64,000 nt of DNA from Scalesia atractyloides (lineage: Eukaryota; Streptophyta; Magnoliopsida; Asterales; Asteraceae). Location of the stretch: assembly GCA_947069175.1 (NCBI GenBank), contig CAMTDV010000013.1:17437412-17501411 (forward strand), given 5' to 3'. Position numbers and translations under genes: made by a program. Below are positions 1 through 10,968 of this stretch, piece after piece. Each line of letters opens with the position of its first letter. The first letter of the stretch is position 1. The notes beneath the pieces were generated by a model. The model had not been told where the DNA came from. It was given only the letters and a program-made list of their open reading frames with translations, and searched no databases.

Positions 1-606
1 ATCAAGGCTCAATCAAACGGAGCCGATCGTATGTGGGCACGCCAGGTTCAACCTATAATGAAATGGGGAACATGCTCAACGCTCATAATGTAATGGGGAG
101 CGGCGGCCTATGAAATTGCATGTACTGAAAATAATAAATTTGCATCCAACAATAACTACACAACAGAAACAAACTGAATACACAAGTTCATGATATGATG
201 TTTGCACAATGGTTTAAGTATAATATATATATCAAGACACATGATACACCCCAAAACGTGATTAAACGGGGAATTTGTAAAGATTCACTCACATTGGGTG
301 CGTTGGATTGGAGATGGTGAGATGCGCACGAATTAGATGGCGGAACAACGAGAAATACTAACCTAAATAATAACGGAAAAATATATTAAATGAGTGGATT
401 TTATTAAGGATTTTAATGAATTTTTTAGATATGTTTTTGTGAGTTTAAGGCTATTTTCTATCTTTAAAAATGTTATTTTTAAGTATTTTTAATTGATTTT
501 TAAATTAAATTAAATAAAAAAATATATAAAAAAATGTTTATTTTTGCGTTGACCATTGACCGTTGACCTGTTGACCTGTTGACCGGTTCGGTCAGTGACA
601 TAGTGT

Positions 607-683
607 GCGCTGGGTGAGGCTCGAACCCGAGACCTCCCGTACGCGTGCACGCAGCTCTACCAACTGAGCTACGTGTCTAACCC
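607..683 (-). other. tRNA-like module 1 in Gypsy LTR copy 1
   Basis: On the minus strand the module begins GGGTTAGACAC, then has a D-arm-like block (TAGCTCAGTTGG, a good A-box) and a B-box-like GGTTCGAGCC. The D-arm-like block is a 9-bp stem (649-657 with 666-674) around an 8-nt loop. One pair is G-U on the minus strand and would be a C-A mismatch on the plus strand. No acceptor stem pairs, so this is not an intact tRNA gene. Confidence 0.7.
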
Positions 684-773
684 GAAATAATCTTGTTTTT
701 AATTATATTTATATACTTGTTCAGTTTAACCGAAATTCCTTTTAATTGCAAAAACATTTTAATTCAACAAACC

Positions 774-853
774 GGTGCCAGTGACGGGTTTCGAACTCGC
801 GACGTGTGACTTAGTGTTGCACACAGTCCACCGCTTGACTGTGTGTCTAACCT
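774..853 (-). other. tRNA-like module 2 in Gypsy LTR copy 1
   Basis: It has the same layout as module 1: a GGTTAGACAC lead, a hairpin, then a B-box-like GTTCGAAACC. The hairpin has a perfect 9-bp stem (820-828 with 837-845) and an 8-nt loop. The stem sequence differs completely from module 1. The start is about 170 bp from the start of module 1. Confidence 0.65.
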
Positions 854-942
854 GGTTATTATCTCGGTTTTTATTATACTTAATAACTAACTGAGTTAAC
901 CCGGTTTAGTTTTTAAACAAAAAGGCATTTTATTATATGAGG

Positions 943-1022
943 AGTGCGTGTATCAGGGATCGAACTCGGGACTTGCGTGTGTATTTTGCACACAGTCCAC
1001 CGCTGGACTGTGTGTCTAACCC
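943..1022 (-). other. tRNA-like module 3 in Gypsy LTR copy 1
   Basis: A CGGGTTAGACAC lead is followed by a perfect 10-bp hairpin (989-998 with 1005-1014, 6-nt loop) and a B-box-like GTTCGATCC. It lies about 169 bp from module 2, so the three sense modules form a regular tandem series. Confidence 0.65.
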
Positions 1023-1862
1023 GTTTAAACTACCAATTTTAATTATACTTATAGTATTGTCAAAGTTCATCTTCTTCACTGGATTTTTACCGACAGCAGT
1101 TTACATCATTAAAACTTGTTAATTCGATTGCTAAGCATTACACAACTGATAAGAGATAGCAGAGATGACAATTAGAGGAAAAACATACCAGTGAACGATT
1201 GGTTACAGAGTTCCGGCAGGCGTCGGTCTCTGTTTTTGTGCACCTCAACTGAACAGACGATTAGCCGTTTTTGATTAGTCAATTGTGGAATTGAAGTGAT
1301 AAACAAACGTTAACGATGTGTTTGAAGGTCCTTACCGTTTCGCAGACGAAGATAACGATTTCCAGAAACTTTCCGGCGAACTGGAATTATCTGGTATCGG
1401 TGTCTGAATTCAATTTCAATTGGAAGGTTTAAGTTAGAAATAGCTTAATAATCGTTGAACTACAACGATATTGAAAGATTTACCGTTTGAGGATGAATAC
1501 GGTTTTCCGGCGAAATTTGCAGAAAGGGCGAGCTGATATAAGCGTTCTGATGGTCTGAAAATGTGACGAAAGTGAAATGGGATGCTGGTATGATATTTCT
1601 GAGTCGCGAGAGTGGTCTGGAATTGAAGTAATTGGGACTTTGATTCTTTTCGGTTATAAAAACCGATAGTAATGGAAATTGATGTTCAATCACCTCTGAA
1701 TTGATTAAAGACATCGGTTCATCGGTTATGAACGTGAATGCGCGAGTAATCAAACGATTTGACGATTGATTTGCCGATTTCCGTTTCTCAGTTGGTGAAA
1801 CCGGTTTAACCTAGTCTGTATATACATGTTATTTGTTTCCTAGGGATAACAGAAAATAATAA

Positions 1863-1943
1863 GTGGCGGAGTGGTGATGTGAGTGTGTGTTAAGTCGTTG
1901 GAGTTGTTCTTGGCTGACCCGGGTTCGAGTCCCGGCAGCAACA
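1863..1943 (+). other. tRNA-like module 4 (opposite strand) in Gypsy LTR copy 1
   Basis: On the plus strand a GGCGGAGTGGT block (A-box-like, reminiscent of Ser/Leu tRNAs) is followed about 50 nt later by a well-formed T-arm, CCGGGTTCGAGTCCCGG (5-bp stem, 7-nt loop). No acceptor stem is visible. The same position in copy 2 also has such a module. Confidence 0.65.
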
Positions 1944-2129
1944 TATTTTTTTTATTTATTTTGTTTTAACTTTTTATCAAATATAATTTTTATAGTTTAG
2001 TTTATTTATTAATTATGTATCGTTTTAAATCAAAATAATCATAAATATTCAACGTGACTTTTATAACTTGATATTCGATTACAAAACGGAGCGGGTTTTG
2101 GAAACCCGTTTTTGACAAATGTTACATGA

Positions 2130-3665
2130 GAGGTGGAGGGTGATGTTGGTATATCAGAAGTGTTGGTGGGGGAGGTGTGAGCAGCGGTGGTGGATAGATG
2201 TGGTGAAGTGGGGTGGGCCGTTTGGGTTTGTAGTGGGTTGAGGTTGTCTAGGTTTGTAGTGGGTTGAAGGGTAGAAGGTGTTTGGGCTGAAGGCACCACA
2301 TTGGGTTGGGCCTGAACGTCAGCGTGGGTCGGTGTTGGTGATGGATAGAATATTGAAAAGGTAGAGGAGATGGTGGAATGTCTAAGAAGGAATGGTCTGG
2401 TGGGTTGGTGGTGGGGGAATGGAATGGAAAACGGAGTTCGTCAAAAACAACGTGTCGCGAAAATATAACTTTACCGGTGGACACCTCAAGGCATCGGTAT
2501 CCTCGGTAGTTGGCAGGGTAGCCAAGAAAGACACAAAGGGTCGAGCGTTCACACAATTTGTGAGGTCGTGTGGCAGAGGTGTTTGGGTAACACTCGCACC
2601 CGAAGATGCGCAAGTGGTCATATGAGGGATGGCGATGATAAAGAATAGCCATGGGAGTCTTGTTGTGAAGAAGCTTGGTAGGAAGAATGTTGTGTAGATA
2701 GCATGCTGTGTGTAGTGCTTCTACCCAAAATGTTGAAGGTAGTGAGGCACGGGTTAATAGAGACATCATGATATCGTTAATGCGGCGTATCATGCGCTCG
2801 GCTTTCCCATTCTGTTGAGAGGTGTGAGGGCATGAAAATCGAAATTCCATGCCATGAGTGGAGGCAAAATTCTGAAAATTTTTATTATTAAATTCGCCTC
2901 CCATATCGCATTGAAATGTTTGGATGTTTAACCGAAATTGAGTTTTGATGAACGCGTAAAAGTGTGTAAATTTTATGAAGGTTTCTGATTTATATTTTAG
3001 AGGGCACACCCAATTATATTGTGTGAAATCGTCGTTTAATACCATGTAATACTTGTATCCCGCAACACTAAGGACGGGTGACGTCCATAAATCACAATGA
3101 AAACAGAATCATGAAACGGTAGTCTTTTATTCTTAGATAATTGACAAGCATGACAAACAAAAGGAAAACCAAGTTTGTTACACGAAATTAATTTATTTGA
3201 AGAAAGAAAATCCATGACGGGTCATTCGGGGTGACCGAGACGTTCATGCCAAAACTAGGAAGAAGACAATACAATGAGTGCCGTTTCGGAAGCATCTTTA
3301 GTGAACGGGTAGAGACTGCCAGAGCTATTGTGGCAGCTCAGGAGCATACCATCCTTCAAGTCCTTCACAGAAAAACCATACGGGTCAAACTAGATGGAAA
3401 CAGAATTATCAGTTGTAAATTTTCTGACAGAGATTAAGTTTTTAATAAAACTTGGATTGTAAAGAATATTGTTAAGTTGAAAGGATTTAGATGTAGTAGG
3501 AAGGGTTGAATTACCGGATCCAAGTACAGGAATTCGATTGCCATTACCGACTAATACGGACGCTATGGGAGAATAATGAGAAGGGTTTGAGATTTTACCC
3601 TGATCCAGAGTGACATGCGAGGTTGCCCCGGTGTCCATGTTCCATGAGTCATCCACAGTTTCCAT
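2130..3665 (-). pseudogene. Copia protease and integrase remnant
   Basis: Protease is marked by WNMDTGATSHVT, with the catalytic Asp codon at about 3633-3635. The pre-integrase zone (about 3390-3050) is shifted and carries stops. The integrase core is open from 3045 to 2248: an upstream Asp in LNDDFTQYNW, Asp47 in QCDMGGEF and Glu83 in QQNGKAERM, with 35 residues between the last two, which is the D,D-35-E pattern. After it comes the usual CECYPN/VFLGYP-type linker, and the sequence is then lost at the Gypsy LTR junction. The integrase active site is intact in sequence, but frameshifts upstream make the polyprotein defective. Confidence 0.85.
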
Positions 3666-4714
3666 AGTCATGGCCTGAAAAGCATCTGCCAGTTGAGTTG
3701 GTTCCATTGCGTCGTATGTGAGATGGGCTTGGGCCGTTGGAGGGTGCTGGGATGGGCAGATAGATTGGGCCTGGTCTTGTTTTGCGAGTAACCATAGGTC
3801 TGGCCCTGTTGTTGCCATGGGCCGCCCAACCTTGAGTAGGGAACGGACATGGAGGAGGGGCCCAGTAGGGGAGTCTATAAAACCATTTGGCCCAGTGGGC
3901 TGGTGAAATTGAGCCTGTGGGGTAGGCTGATTTGAGCAGCCCCCCGACCCCTCTGCTGATACGTTGCTGGTTGCCTCTGCGTGGGCCGCCCCCACGACCC
4001 CTCTGCTGATCACGGCCAGGCTGATTATAGGGCGGTGGCGCTGGCTGTGCAACGGCGGCAGCTGCAACGACTGGAGTTGGCATGATGGTTTCTCGAGCAT
4101 TTTTACGATTTCGTTCATGGAGTAGCATATCACACGCATCTTCCCAAGTGGGTATTGGTCTGGTTAATGTAAGAACCAGTAACATCGAACTCAGAGGGCA
4201 TACCTCGAACTAATTTCAGAACAAGCCGTTGTTCGGTAACATGAGATTCCACATCGGCCAATCGATCAGCAAGTTCCTTGAGGCGCTGAAAGTAAGCCTC
4301 AAGAGAAGGCATGGACTTTAAAGTCAGATTGGCGAATTCGTGTTCCAAAGCAACCGCACGCGAACCTTTATTGTTGAGGAAAGGTTCTTTATTCTCACCC
4401 AAGCTTGATGAGCAGTGGATTCCGATGCAAGAACTCGGACGAGAAGATCGTCAGAAAGAGTCCCGTATATCCACTGAAGGACGACGACATCGATTTCCTT
4501 CCACGACTCATAAGTCGTATCCGTCTTAGCGGCTGCCGGCGAACCGTCAATGTGGGAGAGAACCGGTAAGCGGTGGCATGAAGATGAAACAAACGTACCC
4601 AAGATGTGTACGACACTTTTCTCCATCAAGAAGGCGAACCTTCTGTTGGATGTTTATTACGGTGTAAACTGGATGAAGGTTTGAGGTTTTGGAGGAGCTA
4701 TCTTTGTCACCCAT
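3650..4714 (-). pseudogene. Copia gag, frameshifted
   Basis: Gag would form the cytoplasmic virus-like particle. The start is taken at the ATG at 4714, giving MGDKDSSSKTSNLHPVYTV, a normal opening for plant Copia gag (Retrotran_gag/UBN2-type). The domain continues in other frames: a Trp/Tyr-rich block around 4620-4480, a helical block at 4400-4130 (EHEFANLTLKSMPSLEAYF, RLADVESHVTEQRLVLKL), then a Gly/Arg-rich stretch at about 4060-3950 that could bind RNA. No CCHC knuckle is visible. At least three frame changes are needed to read it through, so it cannot make a full product. It lies next to the primer-binding site and runs into the protease, as in a single Copia polyprotein. Confidence 0.75.
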
Positions 4715-4814
4715 CGAGATGGTAGTGAAACAAGAAGAGGTCCGACGATTAAACGAGGGGATCGGGAAAAAAATGGCGGCGAGACCAAAGTCTGTCGTCT
4801 GCCAAGGATTTAGA

Positions 4815-4826
4815 CTGCTGATACCA
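4815..4826 (-). other. Primer-binding site (initiator tRNA-Met)
   Basis: The minus strand reads TGGTATCAGCAG directly after the LTR end. It matches TGGTATCAGAG, the usual Copia site complementary to the 3' end of initiator tRNA-Met, in nine leading bases and then diverges. Confidence 0.75.
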
Positions 4827-5053
4827 TGAAAGTGTATCAAAACGTGATCTTGTTATTCACAGAATAAAGGTTTACATACAACCAATGACATACACCAGTA
4901 AGAAAACAAGCTAATCTATTGACTAGGCTAATAACTAGGGATTATCTATTTTAGAAATATAAACAATTCATGCTAAATATACGAATGCACAGTTGTGTAC
5001 AGCAAATACATTACTAGCAGTGTACAGCTAATACTGCTAGTATATTGCTAACA
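4827..5053 (-). repeat. 5' LTR of the truncated Copia element
   Basis: The LTR is bounded by TG...CA on the minus strand (TGTTAGC at 5053 and TTTCA at 4827), directly next to the primer-binding site. The length of about 227 bp fits a short-LTR Copia lineage. The partner LTR is not in the window, so the outer boundary is inferred from the TGTTAG start. Confidence 0.6.
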
Positions 5054-5190
5054 ATGTGTTCATGACTCATTAAGACCAAATTGCTATCTGTCGTGTATAT
5101 GCAAGATGGAATTGAAATAATCTATGTATTTAGCTCAACTTTGGATAAGCTCAAGTTTATATCATCCCTATATATATATATATATATATA
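5054..5190. other. Spacer, then (TA)n tract
   Basis: ATGTG at 5054-5058 would be the target duplication of the Copia element but cannot be checked. The rest is plain AT-rich spacer ending in a (TA)n run at 5168-5190. Confidence 0.5.
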
Positions 5191-5370
5191 GGGTGGGGTT
5201 CTAGAGCGAACACCAGTGTATTTGCGAACTGATTGAACAAATTCTGGCTATTGATTTACACACGTGTATGGCTAGTATTTCATCATCAAATCCTTGCCAT
5301 TGATTTACACATATGTATGACCAAGATTAGTTGCTCAGTTCGCAAATACACTAGTGTTCACTTTTGAATC
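5191..5370. mobile_element. (TA)n-bounded miniature inverted-repeat element
   Basis: A 25-bp inverted repeat pairs 5208-5232 with 5335-5359 with one mismatch (core GTGTATTTGCGAACTGA). Both outer sides are (TA)n runs. There is no coding capacity. The layout matches MITEs that insert in TA microsatellites (compare Micron of rice), but I cannot assign a superfamily. Confidence 0.75.
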
Positions 5371-5397
5371 ATATATATATTATATATATATATATAT

Positions 5398-5880
5398 GGG
5401 AAGGTTTATTTGAGAAGAAATTTAATGTGAGAAGAAAAAAAAGAAAGGGTATAATGGTAAAACATTAAATAATTTATAAGTCCTCTCATTAGTTGTGTTA
5501 TCTATCATTAATAAAACAAAAACATTATATCCTACACATTTCAAAATTTATCCTACATATGTCTTATACTTATCCAAATTTACCCTATACACATGTAAAA
5601 TGCCATACACATTTCAAAATTCATCCTACACATACTAAAATTAATCCTACACATGTTGAAAATTGTCCATCACCATAAGTTATTTTATTTTGAAAAAGTA
5701 TATTAAGATAATGAGTTACAAGTTTAATTAATTAGCTAATTAATGACAATTATAGATTTACCTATATGCCCTTTTTCATAATATTAAATACACACATTAA
5801 ATAAATTAAATGGAGAATTTCTATTGGTTTAAAAGTTATTCTTTTTATTCTTATAAAATTTTTCTTCGAACTCTACAATT
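5398..5880. mobile_element. (TA)n-bounded element, family A copy 1
   Basis: It starts in GGGAAGGTTTATTTGAGAAG after a (TA)n run and ends before another at 5883. Its ends are imperfect inverted repeats rich in AGAAGAAA/TTTCTTC. A second, clearly homologous copy lies at 32501-32994 with the same (TA)n flanks. It has no coding capacity; the short ORF in it reflects degenerate CCTACACATTT-type internal repeats. Confidence 0.8.
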
Positions 5881-6033
5881 TGTATATATATATATATTGT
5901 TTGAAACATTACAAATAAGTTTCAATCCATGAGATTTTATAGATTTCTAGTAATAAAGTATGAAGTTTGGCCAAGATAAGTGACGTGTTGACTAGAGAGT
6001 TAAATAAATTAAAAACATAATATAAAGGAATAA

Positions 6034-6300
6034 TGGATTTTAATAATCTAAATTATTAGTCGTTGATCGACAACGGTCCTAATTTCAAAAATAACCAGTG
6101 GTGGTCCCACCTTTTCACATGTTGTAAACTAATGAACTTTTACTAATATAAATTTAATTTGTTTTTGTCCCCTTATCCTTTTCGATTTAGTAAAAGCCAA
6201 TTGGTTTACAATATATGAAAATGTGGAATCATCACTGGTTATTTGTTGAAGTTGAAACCATTATCGACCAAGAACTAATAGTTAGGATTGTTAAAAATCC
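6034..6300. mobile_element. MITE with GGATTTTAATAATC termini
   Basis: The left end (GGATTTTAATAATC...) and the reverse complement of the right end (GGATTTTTAACAATCC...) stay similar for about 80 bp, including an AAATAACCAGTG block on both arms. The element at 44144-44676 shares the same terminal sequence. No target duplication is clear. Confidence 0.65.
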
Positions 6301-7705
6301 ATTAATGCTAATTTAAATATTACTTATGTTGTAGTAAATAATGCTTTTCACCTAAGCTAATATAATTTTTAAAAATATAACATAAAAGTAACTAGAAAAA
6401 TGATTATGATTCTTCTAGGATTTATGCACCGTTTTTTCATTCCTTTTGCATTTCTATACATTTTAAATCTATGTGTTCGTTATTTCTATTATTACTCATT
6501 ATCATATATAATCTTTATAAAGGAAACACTTATTCAATTATTAGACCTACTCCAACACTTCCGTACATCCGTGAAGGCCCTTTCCGTTGTGAAAGAGAGA
6601 CGGCGAGAAATCCTTCTGGACAAACGGACTCAGGCGGAGGATCTGAGAGGGAAGCAGAGAGGGAGAGTCGTCTATGAAGAGGAGGAGAGAGAATGTCAGT
6701 TTAATAAGCGGTACCAACGTGAATTACCCGTCTTTCATCCCGCTATGCATGTCTTTAGCGTTTAGGGTTATGTGCAGTTGTGTAATAAGAAAATGTGTAA
6801 GGAATGATATTGATAATTTGACTTTAAGTTTTCATTTAGTAGCAACAATATTCATGTGATTTAAGATTTATAACTTTTTATAAAACACTTGTATTAAGTA
6901 CGAGATATTGTAGGACATAGCAATCAGACCTGTTACCTGGCCATTGGCTCCTCTATTGACCAAATTAATGCAATAGTTTCAAACAATTTCAGTTTTATTA
7001 TTTATAATTTATAAAAATCTAAATTATTTATAAAAATTTAAAGTGATATATAAAACAAGTTGTAAGATATATGACTTAAATATAAATAAGTTTAAAAAAA
7101 CTGGAAACATTATCCTGGACTCATGGGTTCAAGCCTTTGTACAAAACATGAATTCTATACATGAATTATAAATAAAAGAATTATGATAATTAAAATGGAG
7201 GGTTTGGTTGTGAGTTGTTACTATGTCACATAAGAAAACGTATAGCTAAAAAAGTAATAAATTTAACATTTATCATAAGTTGAACATTACATTATTTTAA
7301 TATATAATTTTGGTGTGACACACACATGTTTCTCTAACCAATATTATGAAACGTGAAAAACATCAAAACTAAGTACGAGATTTCAAAACACATGAAATCT
7401 GCCTGAACTTCATTTGGTTATCATTTGTAAGAATCTAAATAAAAATCCAAACAATACTTCAGGGTAACTTTTGATATATTTCAACTACAGCAAACGAACT
7501 AAACCATATGTACGTCACGTGATATATTTGATTAGACCAGAATTGGTCGGCAATGACTATGGGGAACATGTTTTCAAATCTTAACAGGATATTGTTGCCT
7601 TTAAACAAACAATTATTAAATGAATACAAATTTACTTTTATACTCGGTTTTCAATTCTAGTCTTTGTTGTATTGTATTTTTAATTGTTTATAATTTTTTA
7701 ATTGT
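6301..7705. other. AT-rich spacer without recognised feature
   Basis: A purine-rich, GC-richer patch at 6540-6770 gives overlapping open frames, but their translations are low in complexity and I recognise no domain. The rest is AT-rich with no repeats I can pair. Confidence 0.5.
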
Positions 7706-8813
7706 ATCAGACAGAGTTCGTTTGAGAACCACCTTTATTGCGAGAACTACGAGAATCGATGTGAACACAAACAAGGCCTAAAAATCCAAAAAACACATAA
7801 TTTTTTTAATATATTTTAAATTAAAAAATCGCTATATTTCGTCACTGAATTTTTTTCGAGTAACAATTATCGATGGACATGTGCATATGTATCATTTTTT
7901 TGACAAATTCCGTAATACATTACTAGTAGTAGAAAATTACACTTTCATTTACACTACCATCCGTAATAAACTATTTTTTACATTACCAATATTAAAAATA
8001 CACATGTGCATCATTATGTATAACAATGTTATAACGTGTTTTGATACAAAAAGTTTGTGGCTTTGAATAATAAAGTAGGCTCATATACATGTTTTTTTGT
8101 TAGTTATATCTAGCTGGCTCGGCTAAGCTCTATTTGTAAATGAGCCGAGCCCGAGCTAACGTAGGTTCTGTTCGTGGCTCGCTCATTAGTTGTCCCTTTA
8201 GCTCGCTCATTTGGCACGTTTAAATTAAACACCAAATAATGTGTGTGAGTGTGTGTTTATATACATATATTCTACTATATCTAAGCAGTGTTGTTTAATT
8301 AGTAATATGGTTACTTTTTTTTATCGAAAAAATAGATTGTTAAGCTAGAGTAAATTATTAATATTGATTTAAAAGATATATATTAAGGTAACTAACAATA
8401 AATCTTTTCTTGTTCGTTTTGTAGTTCACCCAAAATTACTATTTTGTTTAAAAAGTTCGTGGCTCGAGGCTCGCTTGAACCTACCCTGGTTTTAAACGAG
8501 CCGGTTCGATTCGATTTTTAAACGAGCCAAGCCTGAACCCACCCTGGTTTAGTTCAGCTCGGCTCGTTTACAGCCCTAGTGTAAATGAGTGCAATTGTCA
8601 AATATTGGTAATGTATTACGGAATTTGTCAAAAAAATGATACACATGCACATGTGCATGAATAATTGTTAATTGATTTTTTTGTTTTTTTAGTAACGAAA
8701 TATAGTAATTTTTAAAAATAATATTATTTTTGTGTTTTTTAGATTTTTAGGTATTTTTTGTTATGTTCACATTGGTTCTCGCTATAAAGGATGGTTTCTA
8801 ACGATCCTACTCC
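7706..8813. mobile_element. Long-inverted-repeat element, family H copy 1, with a nested insertion
   Basis: Arms of about 240 bp (7716-7956 and 8577-8808) are inverted copies; shared blocks include AGAACCACCTTTAT and CCGTAATACATTAC. The right end abuts a (TA)n run. The end sequences match family H copy 2 at 34835-35241. The arms are separated by a foreign interior (7957-8576). It encodes no protein. Confidence 0.75.
7957..8576. mobile_element. Nested segment with GAGCCGAGC-type ends (hAT MITE-like)
   Basis: The right edge reads GCTCGGCTCGTTTACAGCCC and the left part carries GGCTCGGCTAAGCTC and GAGCCGAGCCCGAGC. GGGCTGTAAACGAGCCGAGC is a widespread plant non-autonomous element terminus, usually classed as hAT-like; I apply that from general knowledge. 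At 8271-8290 it also holds a TCTACTATATCTAAGCAG stretch like the 5' tip of the Helitron at 43770, so more than one insertion may be layered here. Confidence 0.5.
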
Positions 8814-8985
8814 TATATATATATATATATATATATATTAAAATTAAATCCAAGGATAATAAAGAGTATGATTTAAATTACATATATTTTTTTCTCAAAT
8901 AATTTTTAAAACATAATATTTTATATTTTACGTATTTTAGTTTTTCGAAAATATCTTTGTGAGTAAAAAGCCAATCAAGTAAACT

Positions 8986-9020
<35 letters not shown>

Positions 9021-9768
9021 AATTTTTAAATCCGATTTCGAATATACCATTATGACATGTTTATGTGTGTCTACGTCTCAACATAATATTCATTCAACAC
9101 TGAGTTATGTCAACGTTCATCAGGTTCGCTAGATACATATTCAACACCTACCTAAAAATACTTTCTAATAAATACATAGTAAATTTTACCAACACATGCT
9201 CTTATATTCGTCTTAGTAACGATGAATACTACACAAAAGAAAAAGAAAATCTCCACATTCTCTTAAAGTTCAACGCTTATTTTCACAATAATATATTTTG
9301 TAACTTGGAACTTTTTTGTAACTTGGAACTTTAAATTTGTTCTTGCACAACTTTTACGTAACTAAGTTCGTTACTACTCTAAACATTATTCTCTATTTTG
9401 TGTATATATAGAATACCCGCCACACCACGTGAGGGAATGACATTAGTTTTTAACTAATTAGCATTTTCGCTAGTGTTATATTATTTGTAGAGATAAAAAT
9501 CAATCTTTTCTAATTTGTGAGTCCGGTATATTTTTTATTCATTTCACTACTCTATCGTCTATGATGACAATTTAAGAAGGAAACTACGAGTTTTGGTTAT
9601 TCGAAGGGTCAAAGGACTCCATTAAGGAATACAATATGGTGTTCCGAAGAAAAATGAGACGGGAGGCCTGTTCTTAACACCGCCCCGTCTAAATTGACCA
9701 CAATATTTTGGACCACAATCTTGGTGGCTTCCTAGATTCTTTCCCTAATTTGGTGACCCTTATTCACA
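8814..9768. other. AT-rich spacer with (TA)n tracts
   Basis: TA runs lie at about 8814-8840 and 8989-9016. The rest shows no recognised element or gene. Confidence 0.5.
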
Positions 9769-9792
9769 GACACACATACACACACGTACACA

Positions 9793-9886
<94 letters not shown>
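9769..9886. repeat. Compound (CA)n(TA)n microsatellite
   Basis: About 55 bp of imperfect CA repeats run directly into about 60 bp of pure TA repeats, giving over 100 bp of alternating purine-pyrimidine. The open frame across it (poly Tyr-Ile/Val-Cys) is an artefact. Confidence 0.9.
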
Positions 9887-9890
<4 letters not shown>

Positions 9891-10232
9891 TTGCATCATG
9901 TGAGAATCACTAAGGTAATTGAGAACCTTGAGTACAATTCTAGACCATACATTTTTCCTGAACAAAAATGCAAAAATAATGTAATTTTTTTTGGATATAT
10001 ACACATCTATATATTCTAAATCTTTAACTATGCATCTATGTATATACGTGTGTTTAAAATCGAAACACAAGTATTGTATGTATATCTTTGTTTGATAATG
10101 TACATATATGTACAAATGTGTATAAATGATTGTACATATATGTATATAAACAAAGATTATGGTTTTAAACATGTTTATTCTAGTAATTTACATATGTGTA
10201 AATACGTGTTAAAAGTTGAAAAAGAAGTATCG

Positions 10233-10278
<46 letters not shown>

Positions 10279-10968
10279 TAAAAATTGACAGTAGAAAATG
10301 TGTATAATTAATAATTGTATATAAAAAACCAAAAGAAAAAACTATTAAAAACATGTGATTTGAAGTAATTTTTTTAATTTTTAATTTTGGCTAGATTAAA
10401 TGTGTGATATAGAATCGTTCAGATGCAATGTTTTAAATATCAATATGAACCGGCTAGTTATACCGGTTAATACCAGATACAGGTCCAGTACGATAAAGAC
10501 CGGTAAAACCCGAATACGTTATGTCTTATGTACCGACGGTAAATCCGATTCTACCGGTTACTGAACCGGTTTGTAGTATCTTAAAATTTGATTTTTTTAG
10601 TTTTAGTAAAATACTAATACTGTGCTTCCATATTTCTGGTAATTAACCTAGTGTGTTCCATTTTAATATTCCATCACTGTTTGAATATGTTATCTAATGT
10701 AATATTGTTTATAAGTAATAAAAATGCTTAATATTTTACAAGAAAATAGTTTATTTTTTAGATATAACCATGATCAGTTACATAAATTCTAATTGAGATT
10801 GAATTATTTTTTCAATGAATTTATATTTTATGGAATTATAGGATTAACCAGTAACCCGGTTGAACTAGTTAAACCATTCTAGAGCCCAACCCGGTATAGT
10901 TCAAACACTAGTTTTAAAACATTTTTCACAAGATTCTCGATTTAATATTTGGTTCTCTTAGGATCTCT

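Larger units (their letters stand above)
1..2126 (-). mobile_element. Partial long LTR of a Gypsy element (copy 1)
   Basis: This segment is homologous over its whole length to the complete solo LTR at 12456-14727. The window opens about 420 bp inside the plus-strand left end of the repeat, and both copies end in the same bases (GACAAATGTTACA). By comparison with the Gypsy LTR at 59640, whose plus-strand left end also reads TGTCACACCC and whose pol lies on the minus strand, I read this LTR as minus-oriented. It ends at 2126 inside Copia coding sequence, so it inserted there; TGAGA (2127-2131) would be the target duplication, but its partner is outside the window. Whether it is a solo LTR or belongs to a full element cannot be seen. 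It carries four tRNA-like modules. No protein is encoded; short ORFs here look like chance. Confidence 0.85.
2127..5053 (-). mobile_element. Truncated Copia retrotransposon (Ale/Retrofit-like)
   Basis: On the minus strand, in order, there are an LTR (4827-5053), a primer-binding site, gag, protease and integrase. The order protease-integrase with RT expected after it is that of Copia (Ty1). The short LTR beginning TGTTAG fits Ale/Retrofit-like elements, but the lineage is a guess. Coding sequence stops at 2127 where the Gypsy LTR begins, so RT, RNase H and the 3' LTR lie left of the window or are gone. Several frameshifts show the element is dead. Confidence 0.85.

Noticed and set aside
607..683. 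Functional tRNA gene
   Set aside because: A- and B-box-like blocks are present, but the acceptor stem does not pair, the D-stem is too long and the T-stem is weak.
6400..6765. 121-codon open frame that starts with a hydrophobic segment
   Set aside because: The hydrophobic part comes from AT-rich spacer and the charged part from a purine-rich patch; no family resemblance and no supporting context.
9732..10172. 146-codon open frame with Tyr-Ile and Cys-Val runs on the minus strand
   Set aside because: It is the translation of the (CA)n(TA)n microsatellite and flanking AT sequence, with no domain.
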